Source of the DNA: Gonocerus acuteangulatus
Lineage: Eukaryota; Arthropoda; Insecta; Hemiptera; Coreidae
DNA length: 64,000 nt
Reading direction: 5' to 3'
Assembly: GCA_946811695.1 (NCBI GenBank)
Contig: OX328124.1
Span: 60,342,754-60,406,753, forward strand
Shown: positions 13,154 to 23,018 of the stretch, in pieces
Layout of the letters: every line of letters starts with the position of its first letter
Numbering within the stretch: the first letter of the stretch is position 1
Notes under the pieces: model-generated
The model's input: only the letters and a program-made list of their open reading frames with translations
Told to the model about the DNA's origin: nothing
Database searches by the model: none
Translations under genes and position numbers: made by a program

Positions 13154-16100
13154 TATATATAAATTTTAACGGGGGTCATTTTCGGTGTCTACTAGGTAGG
13201 ATCGATAAAGATTTGAAGAAATTTTTCAAAAATTCCGTCGTGAGTCCAACCTCAATTGCTACTTTCCTTCGGAGGAAAGTGCTAAAAGGGAACCCTTCTC
13301 TTCAAAGGTCTATTTGAGCCCTTAGAAGGGATATTTTCTTACTTCTGAGGGCACCATTTTATAGACAAGAACTACAAGTTTGCTCCTTTAAAAAATGTTC
13401 AGGTCAATATGGAGGGGTGAACTATTAGTGTCATACCATTTTTTGTTATGCTCCATTTGCTCATCTGTGTGAAGGACTGGACAAGTGTGTCTGCAATTCT
13501 TCTCATGTCTGAATCCTTTCAATTGAATCCCGAGAAATTTTCACTTTATCAGTGGTTCAACATCGGTCTTTAGAGTGTACATTTTTTTAACTTTGTCGTC
13601 AGCCCTTGAAGTAGAGGGGTGCAAAGGTCCAGGATGTCCTTCAATCTACATGTATCCTCTTTTTAAACATTGAAGCCACTTGTAGACAAAATTTTGTAGC
13701 GGGTGGTTGTCGCTACTAAAGGTAGGCTAGGAAGGGTTGGAAGGATGTGTCGGGAGAAGGTAGCCAGGTAAGTACTGTGTCCCGGTTAAGGGCGCTTCCT
13801 TGAACCTGGGGGATACCGACTAGGTACGTTAGCTGTTCCACTGAGTCGGGGAGAAGGTGTTCGGTACTGAGCCGTAGCCGTTCCTCGAAGTAGGAGTGAG
13901 AGGGGTAAGGAAGTAAATGAATAAACCAGGTATTGACTAGAGTTGGGGGAAGTAGGAGTCGGGAGTGTAATGACTGGAGGCTGGCTTGACCACTGGGTAC
14001 ATCGAGACGGCGGCTTCGTACTTTGTCCAGAGAGAGAGGTCGAGCAGGTAGCTAGGTCCTTGGTCCTGAGTGCATGGCTGGAGACTGGTCCTGAGAGAGC
14101 TTGAGTATCCTGGAGAGAGCGCCGGATCGGAATGAGTTCTGGCCAGCAGGAACGCCCCTATTCATAGGCCGAGGTCGGAGTGCCTCGGTCAAAGTCGGGA
14201 GTGCTCGGCCAAGCGCTCGTTCCTATTGGCTGGCCCGGATGCTTCTCATTGGTCCACCAGTGGTCGCTTGTCCAATCATTACATCTCCACAATTTTTACT
14301 TAAAGCTATATTAGGCTTAACAATACAGCCTACATTTGTGTTCCACAACAAAAAACTAAATTTCATAGACATGCGTTCTCGCAAGTCAGCCATTTCCCGT
14401 TTCCTCCGAAAAGAATAAAGGCTGTTACTGTCTTATTTTATATACATAGTCAAATAAGAGATATGGTATCGCTAGGCAATTGATCTTTAGGTACTGAAGA
14501 ATATTACTTCAGGTCAAGACTCTTCATGACCTATAGGTTATGTTACTTTGATATTTCTCATCTGCACATCTGGATTTTCTTTGGGAGTTTCTCCCTTTGG
14601 GGAGAGCAGAAATACTAAAAACGATGTCCTTGTGTAGCTTGTCGTGTGAAATTTGCCTTTCTCCTTCCTCTTGGTCATCATCTTGCTGTGCCTTTTCAAC
14701 TTACCTTACTTTTGATTTCCTCAGTTTTATATGACTTCTTGTTTTTTAATTTATTTCAGCATTCATATTAATTTGTCAGTAAAACAAATACATAAAATAA
14801 GAAACAATTTATTTTTTTTGTTGTTTTTTTGTAATAGGTCTTTCCGAGTGGAAGTTAAAAGGGCCGAGTGACCAGTTTTCGCTTCTGTTAGTAGCACCTA
14901 GACTTTTATTCTTCTTCAATATTTCATTGGAGTAGATTCTTTAATTCTTCACAAAATATCACCTTTATTTATTCCAGGCTTTCCAAATGACACTACAGAC
15001 AAGAACAGAACAGCGAGTCGGACCTTTTTTATTTTCAATGTACATTCTTAAATTCAGCCCATATTATATAATGTACTAGTTGACTACCCGTGCTTCACCA
15101 CGGCCGATAAGTAGTTTTTATATTGCGTTAAATAAGGTATGATCAAAATGAACGCTACTACATAATTTTGTACATCTTATTATAGCACGGAGTTACCCAG
15201 AAAACACCATGTGGAGGTAACCGTGCCTGTTTCCAAGGGCGTAAAAAAAAAAAAAAAAAATACACATTGAGAAGAATAGAACTAACAACTTTGAAATTTT
15301 AAGCTTGATCTCTTCAATTGACATCGCCCCACCGAACATTACAACAGAATCTTTTTTGTAGAGAATGTAGTAACCTTTCAAATAGCCGCCTCAAACTTAC
15401 TACGATTTCCCAACCATTATATCACCATTAATACAATTTTTTTTTCCAAATACTTCTTACCGCCAAACGATACCAAAGTTTAAATATCTTAGATTAGATG
15501 AATGTGAAACACCTGGTACAAGTTTCAAGTGAACCAATCATCGTTTCTGAATACCCAAACAGAAAATTAGTTCCATCAATTTTTCTCGTAAACGATTACA
15601 GAAATCGCTTTAAAAATGGTTTCATTTGTTTTCCTACGTTAAGGAACCTATATAACGAGTACCTGCAAGCAAATGGACTCAAAAATGTAAGCGTTCCAAT
15701 TTTTTCGCGCAAATTGTGCTCCAGAAACCATGTTCCAGTAAACGGATTCAGCTGGTTAATGAACTTGACCTTTCAAATGAGAAGAAAGATTTTTGTACCA
15801 AATGTCATCAAAATTGGACCATTTTTAAGCCAATGAGGAACTTCTTAATAATCCAAACCCCCCTAAAAGTACTTAAACATTTGAATATCAAAAAAACCTT
15901 TCTTAACGAGTGTTTAGTTTAGTAGTGTTTAGTGTTTCTGTTGTTTGGGCGTCAGTGGTATCAGTGCGTGAGTGGTATTTGACAAATATACAGTAGATGA
16001 ATGAGTAGTGTTACTTATTTAAGAATAGGAGTGCCATTATAGTGTTGATTTGCAAATGATTTATTTAATTTTTGGTACATAATTTACCTTCCATTTAACA

Positions 16101-17951
16101 TTTTTAGATGGAGATCCAAAAATCCATGGCAAAAACTATCAAAATAAAAATTCCTATAACTATTGGGAACATCCCTCCTAATTGTGAAGTGTTGCCATCT
16201 ACTTGGAACGATTCTTCAGGTAAACTTGATTATATTATCTCAAATAATGTCATTTATTCTGTTACTGAAATCTCGTTTTTAAAATATAATAATGGCTCAT
16301 AAAATAAAATTGCTTTTAACAAATTGGTTCTATCAATATATCAGTGAGGTACTACTAAACCACTCGTACCTTACCTGTCCCTCAAGGAAAAATTTAATTA
16401 TATATATTTATTTATCTTAGTTTTTCACCATTTAGTGATAAAACTATATCTTTTTCTCTAAACTCTTCTCACTATCTGGTAAGATAGTAATAAGAAGAGT
16501 TTTTTTATATATATTTAAAACAAATTGTTAATGTAAATCCTGATATAACAATAATTAGCCGAATATCAAAAACAATCAGGTTATTCATTATTTAATTAAA
16601 ATTCTGTTACTTTCATGGTTGTTTATTAAATCATTGTTACAAAATAAATATTTCTCTTAGAGATTAATTTTGATACTTCCATCAGAGAACAGTTCTTGTT
16701 TGAGGGGGAAAATCTTTTATTATTTTATTCCGTAATTAATGGTTTTATTAAGTATCAATTTATTTTTTGAATTTATATTGACTTATAGCTCTACAATATT
16801 TGAGAATATCTGACTAAAAAGTCAATGTATAAGGCACAGTTCATTGAAATATTTGAAAAAGTGTAATAGTCGTAATGTGAATCATTTGTTTGTTCATCTT
16901 ACACAATACTTGTCAAAGAACCACCTGATTAAATATAGGCCTAGCTTGGCTCGTTTTAGATATGCTGGTCTTTGGTTTATGCTTCTTACGTTATTTTCAC
17001 TTTCTTCCTATCTGATGTATATTTAGACAATATGTATGAGATAAATAATATAAAGAGTATTTGTAAAATGGCTCAAGAAACCCTTATAGCTTCAAAATAA
17101 GGAATATTTTTGGGCATTAACGAATTAAGCCGAATTAATTGGCCTGTCTATTTCATTTTTTTCTTTAGGGTATATAAGTTAGTATAATTGAAGTTTGTTT
17201 GTCTTCTGCACCTCACTTTGTCATTTATCTTAGTTTTGAGTTAATTGCCCATTGTCGCATATTCACTTTATTAGCTTGGTCCTTGGTAAAGGAGCATGGC
17301 TGAGACCAGAATCTAACTACAGGTAGCTTACGGCTGTCAAAGATTAGCTTTTTAAAGTTCACTTGCATAAAAAGATAATGTAATTATGGTAAATAACTTG
17401 TACGTACACATTTCCTTAAGGTTTTAAGAATGTGAACGCATTATAAATCTTAGCTGAAGAATGCTAAAATATTATACTTTTGTTGGACGTTTGCGTCCTG
17501 CCTGCAGCATGGATTTTTACCAATCCATTGTCGGTGTGCCGTTACAAAAAAAAAAAAAAAAAAAAAAAATAGTTCTTTTGTAAATAAATAAATATTAAGT
17601 ATATGTGTAAAGCTTTAATCTCCATCCAAAAGAGATTTGTGCGTGCGAGCGTAAAGTGTTCATGAAACATTGTGGGATCTCATTAAAAATAAAAAATAAA
17701 AAAGAGATCTTTTTACTCTAGCTTTCCATGAAGTGCCTTATCAAATAGACTATATACTGACCTTCTTTACTCTAATACAGGGTCAGACAGTGTTTGCCAA
17801 CCTTAGTAATTCATTGTTCTCTTAACTTCTCGTAACTCATTTTTCTGGTATCTTTGTTGCAGGTGATTTAGAATTTTGGTGCTCATATCTTGAAGAGTCA
17901 ATGAAAGATGTCGGATTTAGACCACTTTATGTATCATATGCAATGGAATAA
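2218..17951 (+). CDS. arrestin-domain-containing protein (ARRDC/alpha-arrestin-like), 7 exons, 325 aa
   Basis: Exons are 2218-2338, 4940-5038, 5127-5332, 8636-8815, 9126-9296, 16108-16219 and 17863-17951. They join in frame (978 nt including TAA) with GT-AG introns throughout. Residues 1-142 form the arrestin N domain: an early 'PGEAVTGSV' strand, then 'MPFSFNL' and 'GGVRYRVYASF', which match the family's FSF and SVRYWV blocks. Residues 143-290 form the C domain: a cysteine-rich 'TCCLGS' opening, 'LLCGQRAIINACVIN' and 'IPPLPPSGS', matching the family's PGE/I.A.I.N and IPP.SPS blocks. Alpha-arrestins are cytoplasmic or endosomal adaptors that link membrane cargo to ubiquitin ligases. Unlike typical ARRDC1-4 the tail is short and I see no PPxY ligase-binding motif. 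Introns hold many transposons but do not break the coding frame. Confidence 0.88.
2339..4489. other. intron 1 of the arrestin-domain gene, unique-looking part
   Basis: A+T-rich sequence with poly-T runs near 3702-3724 and 4446-4459. An open frame at 3895-4224 shows no recognisable domain. I see no gene or element here. Confidence 0.45.
4502..4672 (+). mobile_element. 5S-rRNA-derived SINE with 12-bp target duplication
   Basis: From 4504 the sequence follows 5S rRNA: GCCAACGGCCATAGCCACG, then ATCACCGAAGTTAAGCAACG and ATGGGTGACCG, which carry the internal RNA polymerase III promoter boxes. The 3' tail reads CGGCGCTAAT...GATGTGCCGTTAAAAA, the same tail as the tRNA-headed SINEs in this window. 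The duplication AATAACATGGTC flanks it at 4490-4501 and 4673-4684. The 5S part carries substitutions and lacks the gene's 3' end, so it is not a functional 5S gene. Confidence 0.88.
4940..5038 (+). CDS. arrestin-domain gene, exon 2
   Basis: The exon follows acceptor TTGCAG and precedes donor GTACG. It encodes a segment starting VSVYLTGEYYIF, the equivalent of the N-domain strand that reads KVRGV...G.A in relatives. Phase is 1 at both ends. Confidence 0.8.
5127..5332 (+). CDS. arrestin-domain gene, exon 3
   Basis: It encodes the end of the N domain, including MPFSFNL and VRYRVYASFF. The acceptor is AAACAG and the donor GTAAGC; the exon ends in phase 0. Confidence 0.88.
5897..5921. repeat. short perfect palindrome
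   Basis: AAGTGTCGAAGG and its exact reverse complement flank a single C. It could form a 12-bp stem. Its role is unknown. Confidence 0.6.
6092..7086. mobile_element. piggyBac-like non-autonomous element at a TTAA site
   Basis: TTAA at 6088-6091 and 7087-7090 flank 18-bp terminal inverted repeats, CACTAGATTTACCAGACC and the complement of CACTACATTTACCAGACC (one mismatch). No transposase frame is present. The interior is almost wholly the foldback at 6264-7005. Confidence 0.7.
6264..7005. repeat. large foldback (inverted repeat), Penelope-end-like
   Basis: The left arm (about 6264-6530) and right arm (about 6707-7005) are reverse complements, with extra bases in the right arm. Both arms contain the block GAAAACGTTTTGCCAATA preceded by an imperfect stem. 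This resembles the hammerhead-like ends of Penelope elements and the motif at 8237, but with a decayed core. Confidence 0.7.
7410..7585 (-). pseudogene. LINE fragment, post-RNase H zinc motif
   Basis: On the minus strand the sequence reads VLTRLRIRHT, a short frame break, then GDSPICIKCNERITEHHLL followed by VDC. The C-x2-C-x8-H-x4-C spacing after R.RIGHT-like residues is typical of the C terminus of I/Jockey-type LINE polyproteins. Only this end is left. Confidence 0.65.
7706..7862 (+). mobile_element. tRNA-headed SINE, diverged copy
   Basis: CCATGGTCTAGTGGTTCTC keeps an A-box-like head. The body AGCAGGAATTTTCTCATCTC and the tail TGGATGT...CTAATGGCC match the fuller copies at 8334, 10784 and 41254. 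The B box is worn. Confidence 0.65.
8037..8333. repeat. small foldback with hammerhead-like core
   Basis: CATAGTAAATAGGATTCAAA and following sequence (8041 on) are repeated in reverse complement ending at 8331, giving arms of about 50 bp. The right arm carries the hammerhead-like motif at 8237-8264. A SINE has inserted at the outer end of the right arm. Confidence 0.6.
8237..8264 (+). ncRNA. hammerhead-like core (Penelope-type)
   Basis: CTGAGGA fits the CUGANGA core. It is followed by a GAGGT/ACCTC stem II with a GCTG loop and then GAAAAC. I could not complete stems I and III by eye, so cleavage activity is doubtful. Confidence 0.4.
8334..8526 (-). mobile_element. tRNA-headed SINE with 13-bp target duplication
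   Basis: Reading minus: GGGGTCTCCCGTGGTCTAG as A-box region, GGTTCGATCCCC as B box, the body GAGAAAATTCCT, the tail GGCGCTAATGGCC and a poly-A end. The target duplication ATTTACTATAATT lies at 8321-8333 and 8527-8539. Confidence 0.88.
8636..8815 (+). CDS. arrestin-domain gene, exon 4
   Basis: Sixty codons open the C domain (GFLTCCLGSVSADLELL, then CGQRAIINACVIN). Phase is 0 at both ends. A SINE lies about 110 bases upstream, outside the splice site. Confidence 0.88.
9126..9296 (+). CDS. arrestin-domain gene, exon 5
   Basis: Fifty-seven codons run from KVVRTKDGYIY to FLIPPLPPSGSYTFFDVSY, the family's conserved IPP.SPS strand. Phase is 0 at both ends, and a (TA)n tract follows in the intron. 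Confidence 0.88.
9364..9424. repeat. (TA)n microsatellite
   Basis: Uninterrupted TA dinucleotides immediately inside arrestin intron 5. Confidence 0.95.
9985..10330. other. G+C-richer segment, unclassified
   Basis: This stretch differs in composition from its surroundings. It contains CCCTTTTTATAGAGGCG at about 10201, which looks TATA-like, and two overlapping short minus-strand frames with no domain. It may be an eroded LTR or other element; I cannot assign it. Confidence 0.3.
10594..10647. repeat. (TA)n microsatellite
   Basis: A TA run grading into CACA/CATA repeats. Confidence 0.95.
10691..11090 (+). repeat. CAGGGTGGCCC-type repeat, partner of 13291-13430
   Basis: It begins ACAGGGTGGCCC and contains GGAGCAAACTTGTAGTTCT and GGGCTCAAATAGACCTT. 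The same blocks recur in reverse complement at 13291-13430, so the two copies bracket 11.1-13.3 kb. A SINE interrupts this copy. Confidence 0.65.
10784..10983 (-). mobile_element. tRNA-headed SINE with 13-bp target duplication
   Basis: Reading minus: GTCTCCCGTGGTCTAATGGC (A box), GGTTCGATTCCC (B box), body, the tail GGCGCTAATGACC...GATGTGCCG and poly-A. The duplication ACTTGTAGTTCTC lies at 10771-10783 and 10984-10996. The repeat copy at 13291-13430 keeps the same site without the SINE. Confidence 0.9.
11100..12054. other. A+T-rich intronic stretch, no gene
   Basis: I see only short frames. GGACTAATATAATAGTC occurs twice at about 11932-11995 as a small tandem repeat. No recognisable element otherwise. 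Confidence 0.4.
12400..13070 (-). repeat. diverged tandem repeats inside the Helentron-like element
   Basis: Four to five units of about 110-190 bp each carry a C-run, CTCCTAATGAACCGATTTAG, CCGAGTTTCGTCGAAATAT and CACGGCTGGTAGTGG. Units are clearly related but diverged. Related units occur at 33795-34230, 35890-36330 and 45765-46040. Confidence 0.75.
13080..13170. repeat. (TA)n microsatellite
   Basis: TA-rich run with short interruptions, inside family Y copy 1. Confidence 0.9.
13291..13430 (-). repeat. inverted partner of 10691-11090, empty SINE site
   Basis: Reverse complement of blocks in the 10691 repeat. AGAACTACAAGTTTGCTCC is uninterrupted here, showing the state before SINE insertion in the other copy. 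Confidence 0.65.
13695..14291. mobile_element. possible solo LTR
   Basis: A 597-bp G+C-richer block starts TGTAGCGGG and ends TCTCCACA, so it has TGT...ACA ends, with ATTT on both sides (13691-13694 and 14292-14295). It contains a CCTATTGGCTGG box. The match is suggestive only; no second LTR or internal domain is present. Confidence 0.35.
14985..15870. repeat. fragments related to Helentron-like family X
   Basis: ACAGCGAGTCGGACCTTTTTT near 15022 resembles the family X 3' terminus. About 15490-15860 is the reverse complement of the X segment around 28850-29010 (GATGAAATTTGGTACAAAAA and GGTCAAGTTCGTTAACCAG). Frames over this stretch are not genes. Confidence 0.6.
16108..16219 (+). CDS. arrestin-domain gene, exon 6
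   Basis: The exon encodes KTIKIKIPITIGNIPPNC, matching the last C-domain strand (family: L.LPI.IGTIP). The acceptor is TTTTAG and the donor GTAAAC, in phase 1. The preceding intron of 6.8 kb is full of repeats. Confidence 0.85.
17514..17570 (+). mobile_element. SINE 3' tail fragment
   Basis: GCATGGAT...GTCGGTGTGCCGTTAC followed by poly-A matches the tail shared by the tRNA- and 5S-headed SINEs. Confidence 0.55.
17863..17951 (+). CDS. arrestin-domain gene, exon 7 (stop)
   Basis: After acceptor TTGCAG the frame reads GDLEFWCSYLEESMKDVG and ends at TAA 17949-17951. This short tail carries no PPxY motif. Confidence 0.8.
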
Positions 17952-17962
17952 AACTGTATGTA

Positions 17963-17968
17963 AATAAA
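17963..17968 (+). terminator. poly(A) signal of the arrestin-domain gene
   Basis: AATAAA lies 11 bases after the stop codon. A second AATAAA overlaps the stop itself (17947-17952). The 3'UTR is therefore probably very short. Confidence 0.65.
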
Positions 17969-18043
17969 ACTTTAGTGTATATTTTTTATAAAGTGTAAAT
18001 AGTATTCTTAAATGGTATCACCAAAAAGCTTTAAAATGTATTC

Positions 18044-18076
<33 letters not shown>

Positions 18077-18291
18077 CCTTGAATTTTATTTTTCCTATAG
18101 AAGCAATTTTCTTCCCTGGAGTTGCTAAACAACTACAGTAATGCAGTTTATTATCTAGTATTCTCATACTGATTCTTTCTGATGGCTACTTCATATTTCT
18201 TTTTTAGCGCTAATATTATTTTAATTTCTTTTGAGTTTTTTTTTTTTTGAGTTTTATATTTTTACCTAATAAATTATATTTTACAATATTG

Positions 18292-18374
18292 TCGTATTAA
18301 AAATATATTTATGTGATTGTTTTATATGTTGTAATATTAAAAATATATTTATGTATTTATATATATTTTTATGC

Positions 18375-18428
<54 letters not shown>

Positions 18429-18505
18429 TTATTTATATATATTTATGTATTTACATATATTTTTCGTATTAAAAATATATTTATGTGATTGTTTTATATG
18501 TTGTG
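18292..18505 (+). repeat. direct repeat flanking a (TA)n block
   Basis: GTATTAAAAATATATTTATG and about 20 further bases occur at about 18292 and again at about 18466, on either side of a (TA)n run at 18378-18423. This looks like local duplication. Confidence 0.75.
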
Positions 18506-19026
18506 TATCTCTTTTATTTAATTATATCCTATTTTTTCTTTTTCTCAGTTAGTCATTTAAGAATTGTTAAGCAATTTCAATGTAAATGAATGGTGCAGGT
18601 TAAGTCTGAAAACATAAAAAAATAAATAATAAAAAAACAGCTATATAAGGTATTTTGTGTAAAATAATACAGGGAAACTAAAAATTCCTTCGATTTTCCT
18701 CTGATACATAGTTTTAAAAAAATATGGAGGATTGCTTTAAACGTAAACGTGGGTGTATATAACGAGGGTTGCATTTTTTTTTTTTTTTTTTTTAGCATAA
18801 ATGTGTTTTAACTATCACTAAACTGGAAAAAAAAATATTACAAAAAAGTATCCGCTGGTGTATCAGGCATGCGCAGGGGGTGCTGGGAGGTCCGATGGAT
18901 TTGGGGGTAGGGAAAATTTTAAATATTTTAGTGAATAATCATGAGTTTTGAGGTCCTCTGGACACCTAGTAAACCAGGGCAAAAATTACAGACATTTTTC
19001 GTTTTTACAAGCTTTTCTTACACTAA

Positions 19027-19088
19027 ATGTTCCCGCCAAAACAAAATTTGGGGGAGGGGACTGCAGCCCCCCTTATATCCGCCCATGT
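19027..19088 (+). mobile_element. hAT-like MITE, 3' fragment
   Basis: AAATTTGGGGGAGGGG then CTGCAGCCCCCCTTATAT and CGCCCATG match the end of the family; the rest is missing. Confidence 0.65.
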
Positions 19089-19589
19089 TTTAAGCACTCC
19101 CCATCTTTCTTTCTTTTTAAACTACGCAAAATAGGAAAATAGAGGGAAGTTTTAGATTCATTAAAAAATGTATTATTTTACATCAAATACCTCATATAGC
19201 TGTTTTTTTTTTATTATTTATTTAGTTTTGTTTTCAAAAAAACATTGAATAAATTATGTTTAATATACATGATATAATAAGGTTTACAACTTAGCTTTGA
19301 ACTAAGATAAATGGAGAATTAAAAAACAAAACCGTTCAACGAGAATGGAATGGTGGTGAACCATAACTATATTGATTCTTATATTATTAATAAATTGTCT
19401 TCCCTTAGGGTATATATTTTCCTAGAATATTGGAAACAAAATTATTGGTAAAATTGTCACTATTTGAAAAAAAAATCATGTAAATAAATAAGATTTTCAA
19501 TTCTGAATAGTAATTAAACAAATTAAATCCTTAAAATTCTAGCATAAGTTGAAAAATATCCTAAATTTTTAGTTAACAAAAATTGTGAG

Positions 19590-19740
19590 TAAACAGAAGC
19601 CCCCTGTCCTGGTGGAATAAAGTAGCTAAGATGCTTGACTATCGAAGGTCAGCTACCTTAATCTAGAGAGGGCTGTGTATCCGTAGTGATATAATGCTGA
19701 AGATAGAAAGCTGTACTGCCCCGGAATCTATCAGAACACA
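19590..19740 (+). repeat. possible tRNA-headed repeat fragment
   Basis: AGTAGCTAAGATGCTTGACT resembles a serine-type tRNA A-box region and is followed by a non-tRNA body ending near a C-run. No convincing B box is visible. Confidence 0.25.
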
Positions 19741-20315
19741 AACAGGTGGTGTTGGTTCATTCAACTCTCTCCTTACTTCAATCCCCCCCCCCCCCCCCCC
19801 CGTCCTTAAAAGGTGCCTACAATAAAGTGAACAGTCATTTACAAACCCTCGGGGATTATATAATCATTAGTGGCATATTAGAGCAATAGACCTTAGGAGT
19901 ATTTTGTGTGAATTTTTGTTTTTGTTTAATGTTTTCCACAATGTAGCTTCTTGTTGAATGAAGCAGCCCTACATTATGGGACTTTATTTTATGTATGCAC
20001 CATCATATTAATATATAAATACATTTTTGCTAGTAAAGTTATTCTTATTAAATATATTCCTCATATAATGCTAAAATAAAAATAAAGAAACAAAATAAGG
20101 CAACAATTACAATAAATATAAGTAGAAGTAAATATATCAAAATCATTAATTATTAAAATTTTATTAACATTAAGAATTATAAAAACAAATTACAAATAGT
20201 GATTAACTAATGCTCAAAAGAATACTGTTACTTTAACAGCTCGATTCTTTGTAAGAATTTCATTAAATAGACAAAATTTTCAAATAAAACGGTTGTTTTG
20301 AAGCTGACCATTCTG

Positions 20316-20592
20316 CATGGGTGTATATAGAAAATAATTTCGGAGGGGGCTGGGAAAATTTCGGGGGGGGGGCTAAGACCATTTCCGGTGTATGAAATAC
20401 TAACAATTTAGATCTTAAAATAGTTTTAGCCAACTTAAACGCTATACACCCAAAATAGAACATGTATTATGAACTAAATGATCTTATTTAATTTATTTTT
20501 AAGGGTTTTATGATATTTTTGCCGATCAAATCAAAATTTCGCTAAAAAAGAAATATGATGGGCTGCATCCCCACCCCTCATATACTCCCATG
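20316..20592 (+). mobile_element. hAT-like MITE with 8-bp target duplication
   Basis: It starts CATGGGTGTATATAG and ends ATACTCCCATG. The exact duplication CCATTCTG lies at 20308-20315 and 20593-20600. G-runs lie just inside the left end. No coding frame. Confidence 0.85.
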
Positions 20593-21081
20593 CCATTCTG
20601 TGTTTTTTAAATATAATTTTCAACCCTAGCTGATGCCTTATAAACTATATATTAAGCAGTTGAAGACAATATAGTCAGAGTATTGCTCCAACTGCAATTT
20701 TAAGAGCAGTCATAGCAAACTATGTGCACAGATATCATATCGGTGAATTCGTCAAACTAAAAAGAAATGTATTCACATTAAATTACATCATGTTTTAGTT
20801 TATCTACCATGTCATGACTCACGATTTCAACACCCATTGTGAAAGAAAGCCCAGATAACGGGAGTTCGCTAATAGCAGACATGTTTTATTTTTAAAATCT
20901 CAAAATTAAGTCTCACACGCTTAAATTTTTCCTTCACAACCGATCTATCTTTAAAATGTTTCTTCAGATTTGCCAATATATGATATGTTTTAAATTGATT
21001 GTTTGGGTGGCCTTGTTCTTTTTTTTAAACAAGTTATCAAATCACGTTCTTTCTGTTTTCTTAATTCGCTCTGTGACTTAA

Positions 21082-21291
21082 CCCTTGAGTGGTCACGTCG
21101 GGTCATAGTGACCTGACACTTTCTTCTTTCCAGTACATTCATATCAAATCTTGCAAGTACATGCTTCAGCCTTTTGCTTACCCTCCATTTTCTTCCCTCC
21201 TTTAATCCAGTTTATATTTGGCAGTGCTATTGATAATTGTTCCTTTTATTTTACCCGTTTTGACCCGAGGTGACCACTTGTGTAACTGTTA
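21082..21291. mobile_element. small piggyBac-like MITE
   Basis: After TTAA (21078-21081) the sequence CCCTTGAGTGGTCACGTCGG has an inverted partner ending GACCCGAGGTGACCACTTG. The right-hand TTAA is altered to GTAA. No coding frame. Confidence 0.5.
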
Positions 21292-22228
21292 TTGTGAGAC
21301 TGACAAAAAACTAATAGACAGCTCCTAGCTGCATTTCTTGATTTGATGAATTTTACGGGCATCAATTCATAGATAGTTTTTAAACAAAATCAATTACAAA
21401 AAACATCAATTTCAAAATGACCCTTCGTATATTTTTGAACTTGGGCATCAACTTCTCCAAAGTCATCTAATTGCGAGGTCGCCTTTTGCTGCCAGCAGGG
21501 GGTTATTACGATAAAAGAAAGTGATAAAGGTTATCCTGGCCTGATTGAGGATCGGATAAATTCTAGTTATTTATTCATTACAATTTGTTTTAATTACCTA
21601 CTACCTTCTAACTGTGAATCGTTTAATATCGGAAACGTTTTCTTAAGATCGACTCAAAAAGCATTCGCGATCGCCTGTTTGAGCACCCCTACTCTATAGA
21701 GTACTTCTATAAATAAAACTGACATTGCCGCCCAATAACCCTTGCCAATACCACCATTTGCAGTTTTTATCTAAATTATAGAAAAAGTATATTTTGTGTT
21801 CTTCATTGTCACTAAATGACGGAGGTTTTTACAACGAGGCCCTTTTTCCTTATGCGTGGCAATATTTGTAGTGTCTCGCATAATTATTTATGATCACTGT
21901 TGCAATCGCATGGAACGTTTTGGACATAGCTACTTAAGTTTTTGAACTGTTAGGAGAGGTCAGATGCCTCTGTTCGTTGCCATTTGCTTTTCTAATAAAA
22001 ATTTTCTAAATCAATTTGCACCTTATGAGTTTTAAGAATACGCAGTTACTAATTTCTAAACCCTACAAACAAATCTCACGATGTGAGGATAACTGTCTTG
22101 TTCAACCTCTCAGTGACGTAAGGGTTTTCCCGATTATTCACTACGTTCAATGAACTATTTGCTTTTCCTCTTTAAAGATCAGATTAAGATGTAAAACATG
22201 ACTAAGTGAAATGCAATACCGTATTATC

Positions 22229-22425
22229 GTATGGGCGAATGTTGATTTAATCGATAAAAATGTGTCATAAAAACAAGATCACTTAGTTCAGAATAAATAT
22301 ATTTTGTTTAATCTAATAGTGTTTCTGTTGGCTAACTGTTCCAAGTTCTAGATTGTTAATATTCCATACCCCCAATTGCTCCGAGCCCCCCCCCCCCCCG
22401 AAATTATTTCCTATACACGCCCATG
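22229..22425 (-). mobile_element. hAT-like MITE, left-truncated copy
   Basis: It shares TGTGTCATAAAAAC, TAATAGTGTTTCTGTTGGC, a C-run and TATACACGCCCATG with the family. The G-run end is lost. Confidence 0.7.
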
Positions 22426-22704
22426 TAATACATGAGAACGGAGTACTTTTCTGTGCAAGACAACTATGGCTTATATGATCGTGGTCAGGTGAGCACATAC
22501 CCCTAAAATCAGAGGAATCGATCGAACCAGTTTTAATAGAAAATGTATCCTCAAGACGCACCTCTTGAGGCGTCATGGCGGGCTTTCAAAACGAGCAAAA
22601 TAGACGTAGGTAAAATGATGGAAAAATAATGTGAGCGGAACCACATTTATGAACACGTTTCTCGTTCGAATTAACATATTTTGATTCATTCGTAGTTAAT
22701 AATA

Positions 22705-22733
22705 AATGGACGTTAAAATTTAAATAAATAAAT
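22705..22733 (+). mobile_element. tail fragment of the third SINE type
   Basis: GGACGTTAAAATTTAAATAA matches the tail of the SINE at 44692. Nothing of the head remains. Confidence 0.35.
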
Positions 22734-23018
22734 ATTTTGATTCAGGATATAAGTGTAGACATGGAAAATGATTATTATGAATATTAATAAATTGCGAGAC
22801 ATCAGAGTATTTAAATTGTTACCTACGTTTCTTGTGCACAATCAAAGCCCGCCTAAACTTGCAATATTTGGAGCCATGCTCTCTTTAACTTTAGGAGATA
22901 TAATGTAAAACAATAATTGTGTAATTTTTTCATACGGTTTAGCGCATTATATTAACGCATTGTACTCCTCAAGTAGTCCATCATGTTCCAGCATCAGATA
23001 TTTTATATTGGAATTATT

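Larger units (their letters stand above)
12055..13289 (-). mobile_element. Helentron-like element, family Y copy 1
   Basis: Reading minus it begins TTAGCACTTTCCTCCGAAGG with a small hairpin. It then holds a (TA)n block and tandem ~130-150 bp repeats, and ends with GAGGAAAGTGCTTAG, a GCAGCTCCTGC-type hairpin and a GAC...CTTTTTT terminus. The same order is found at 35346-36681. No coding frame is seen. Confidence 0.6.

Noticed and set aside
15498..15922. Open frames near 15.5-15.9 kb as a gene
   Set aside because: The stretch is a reverse-complement copy of Helentron-like family X sequence.
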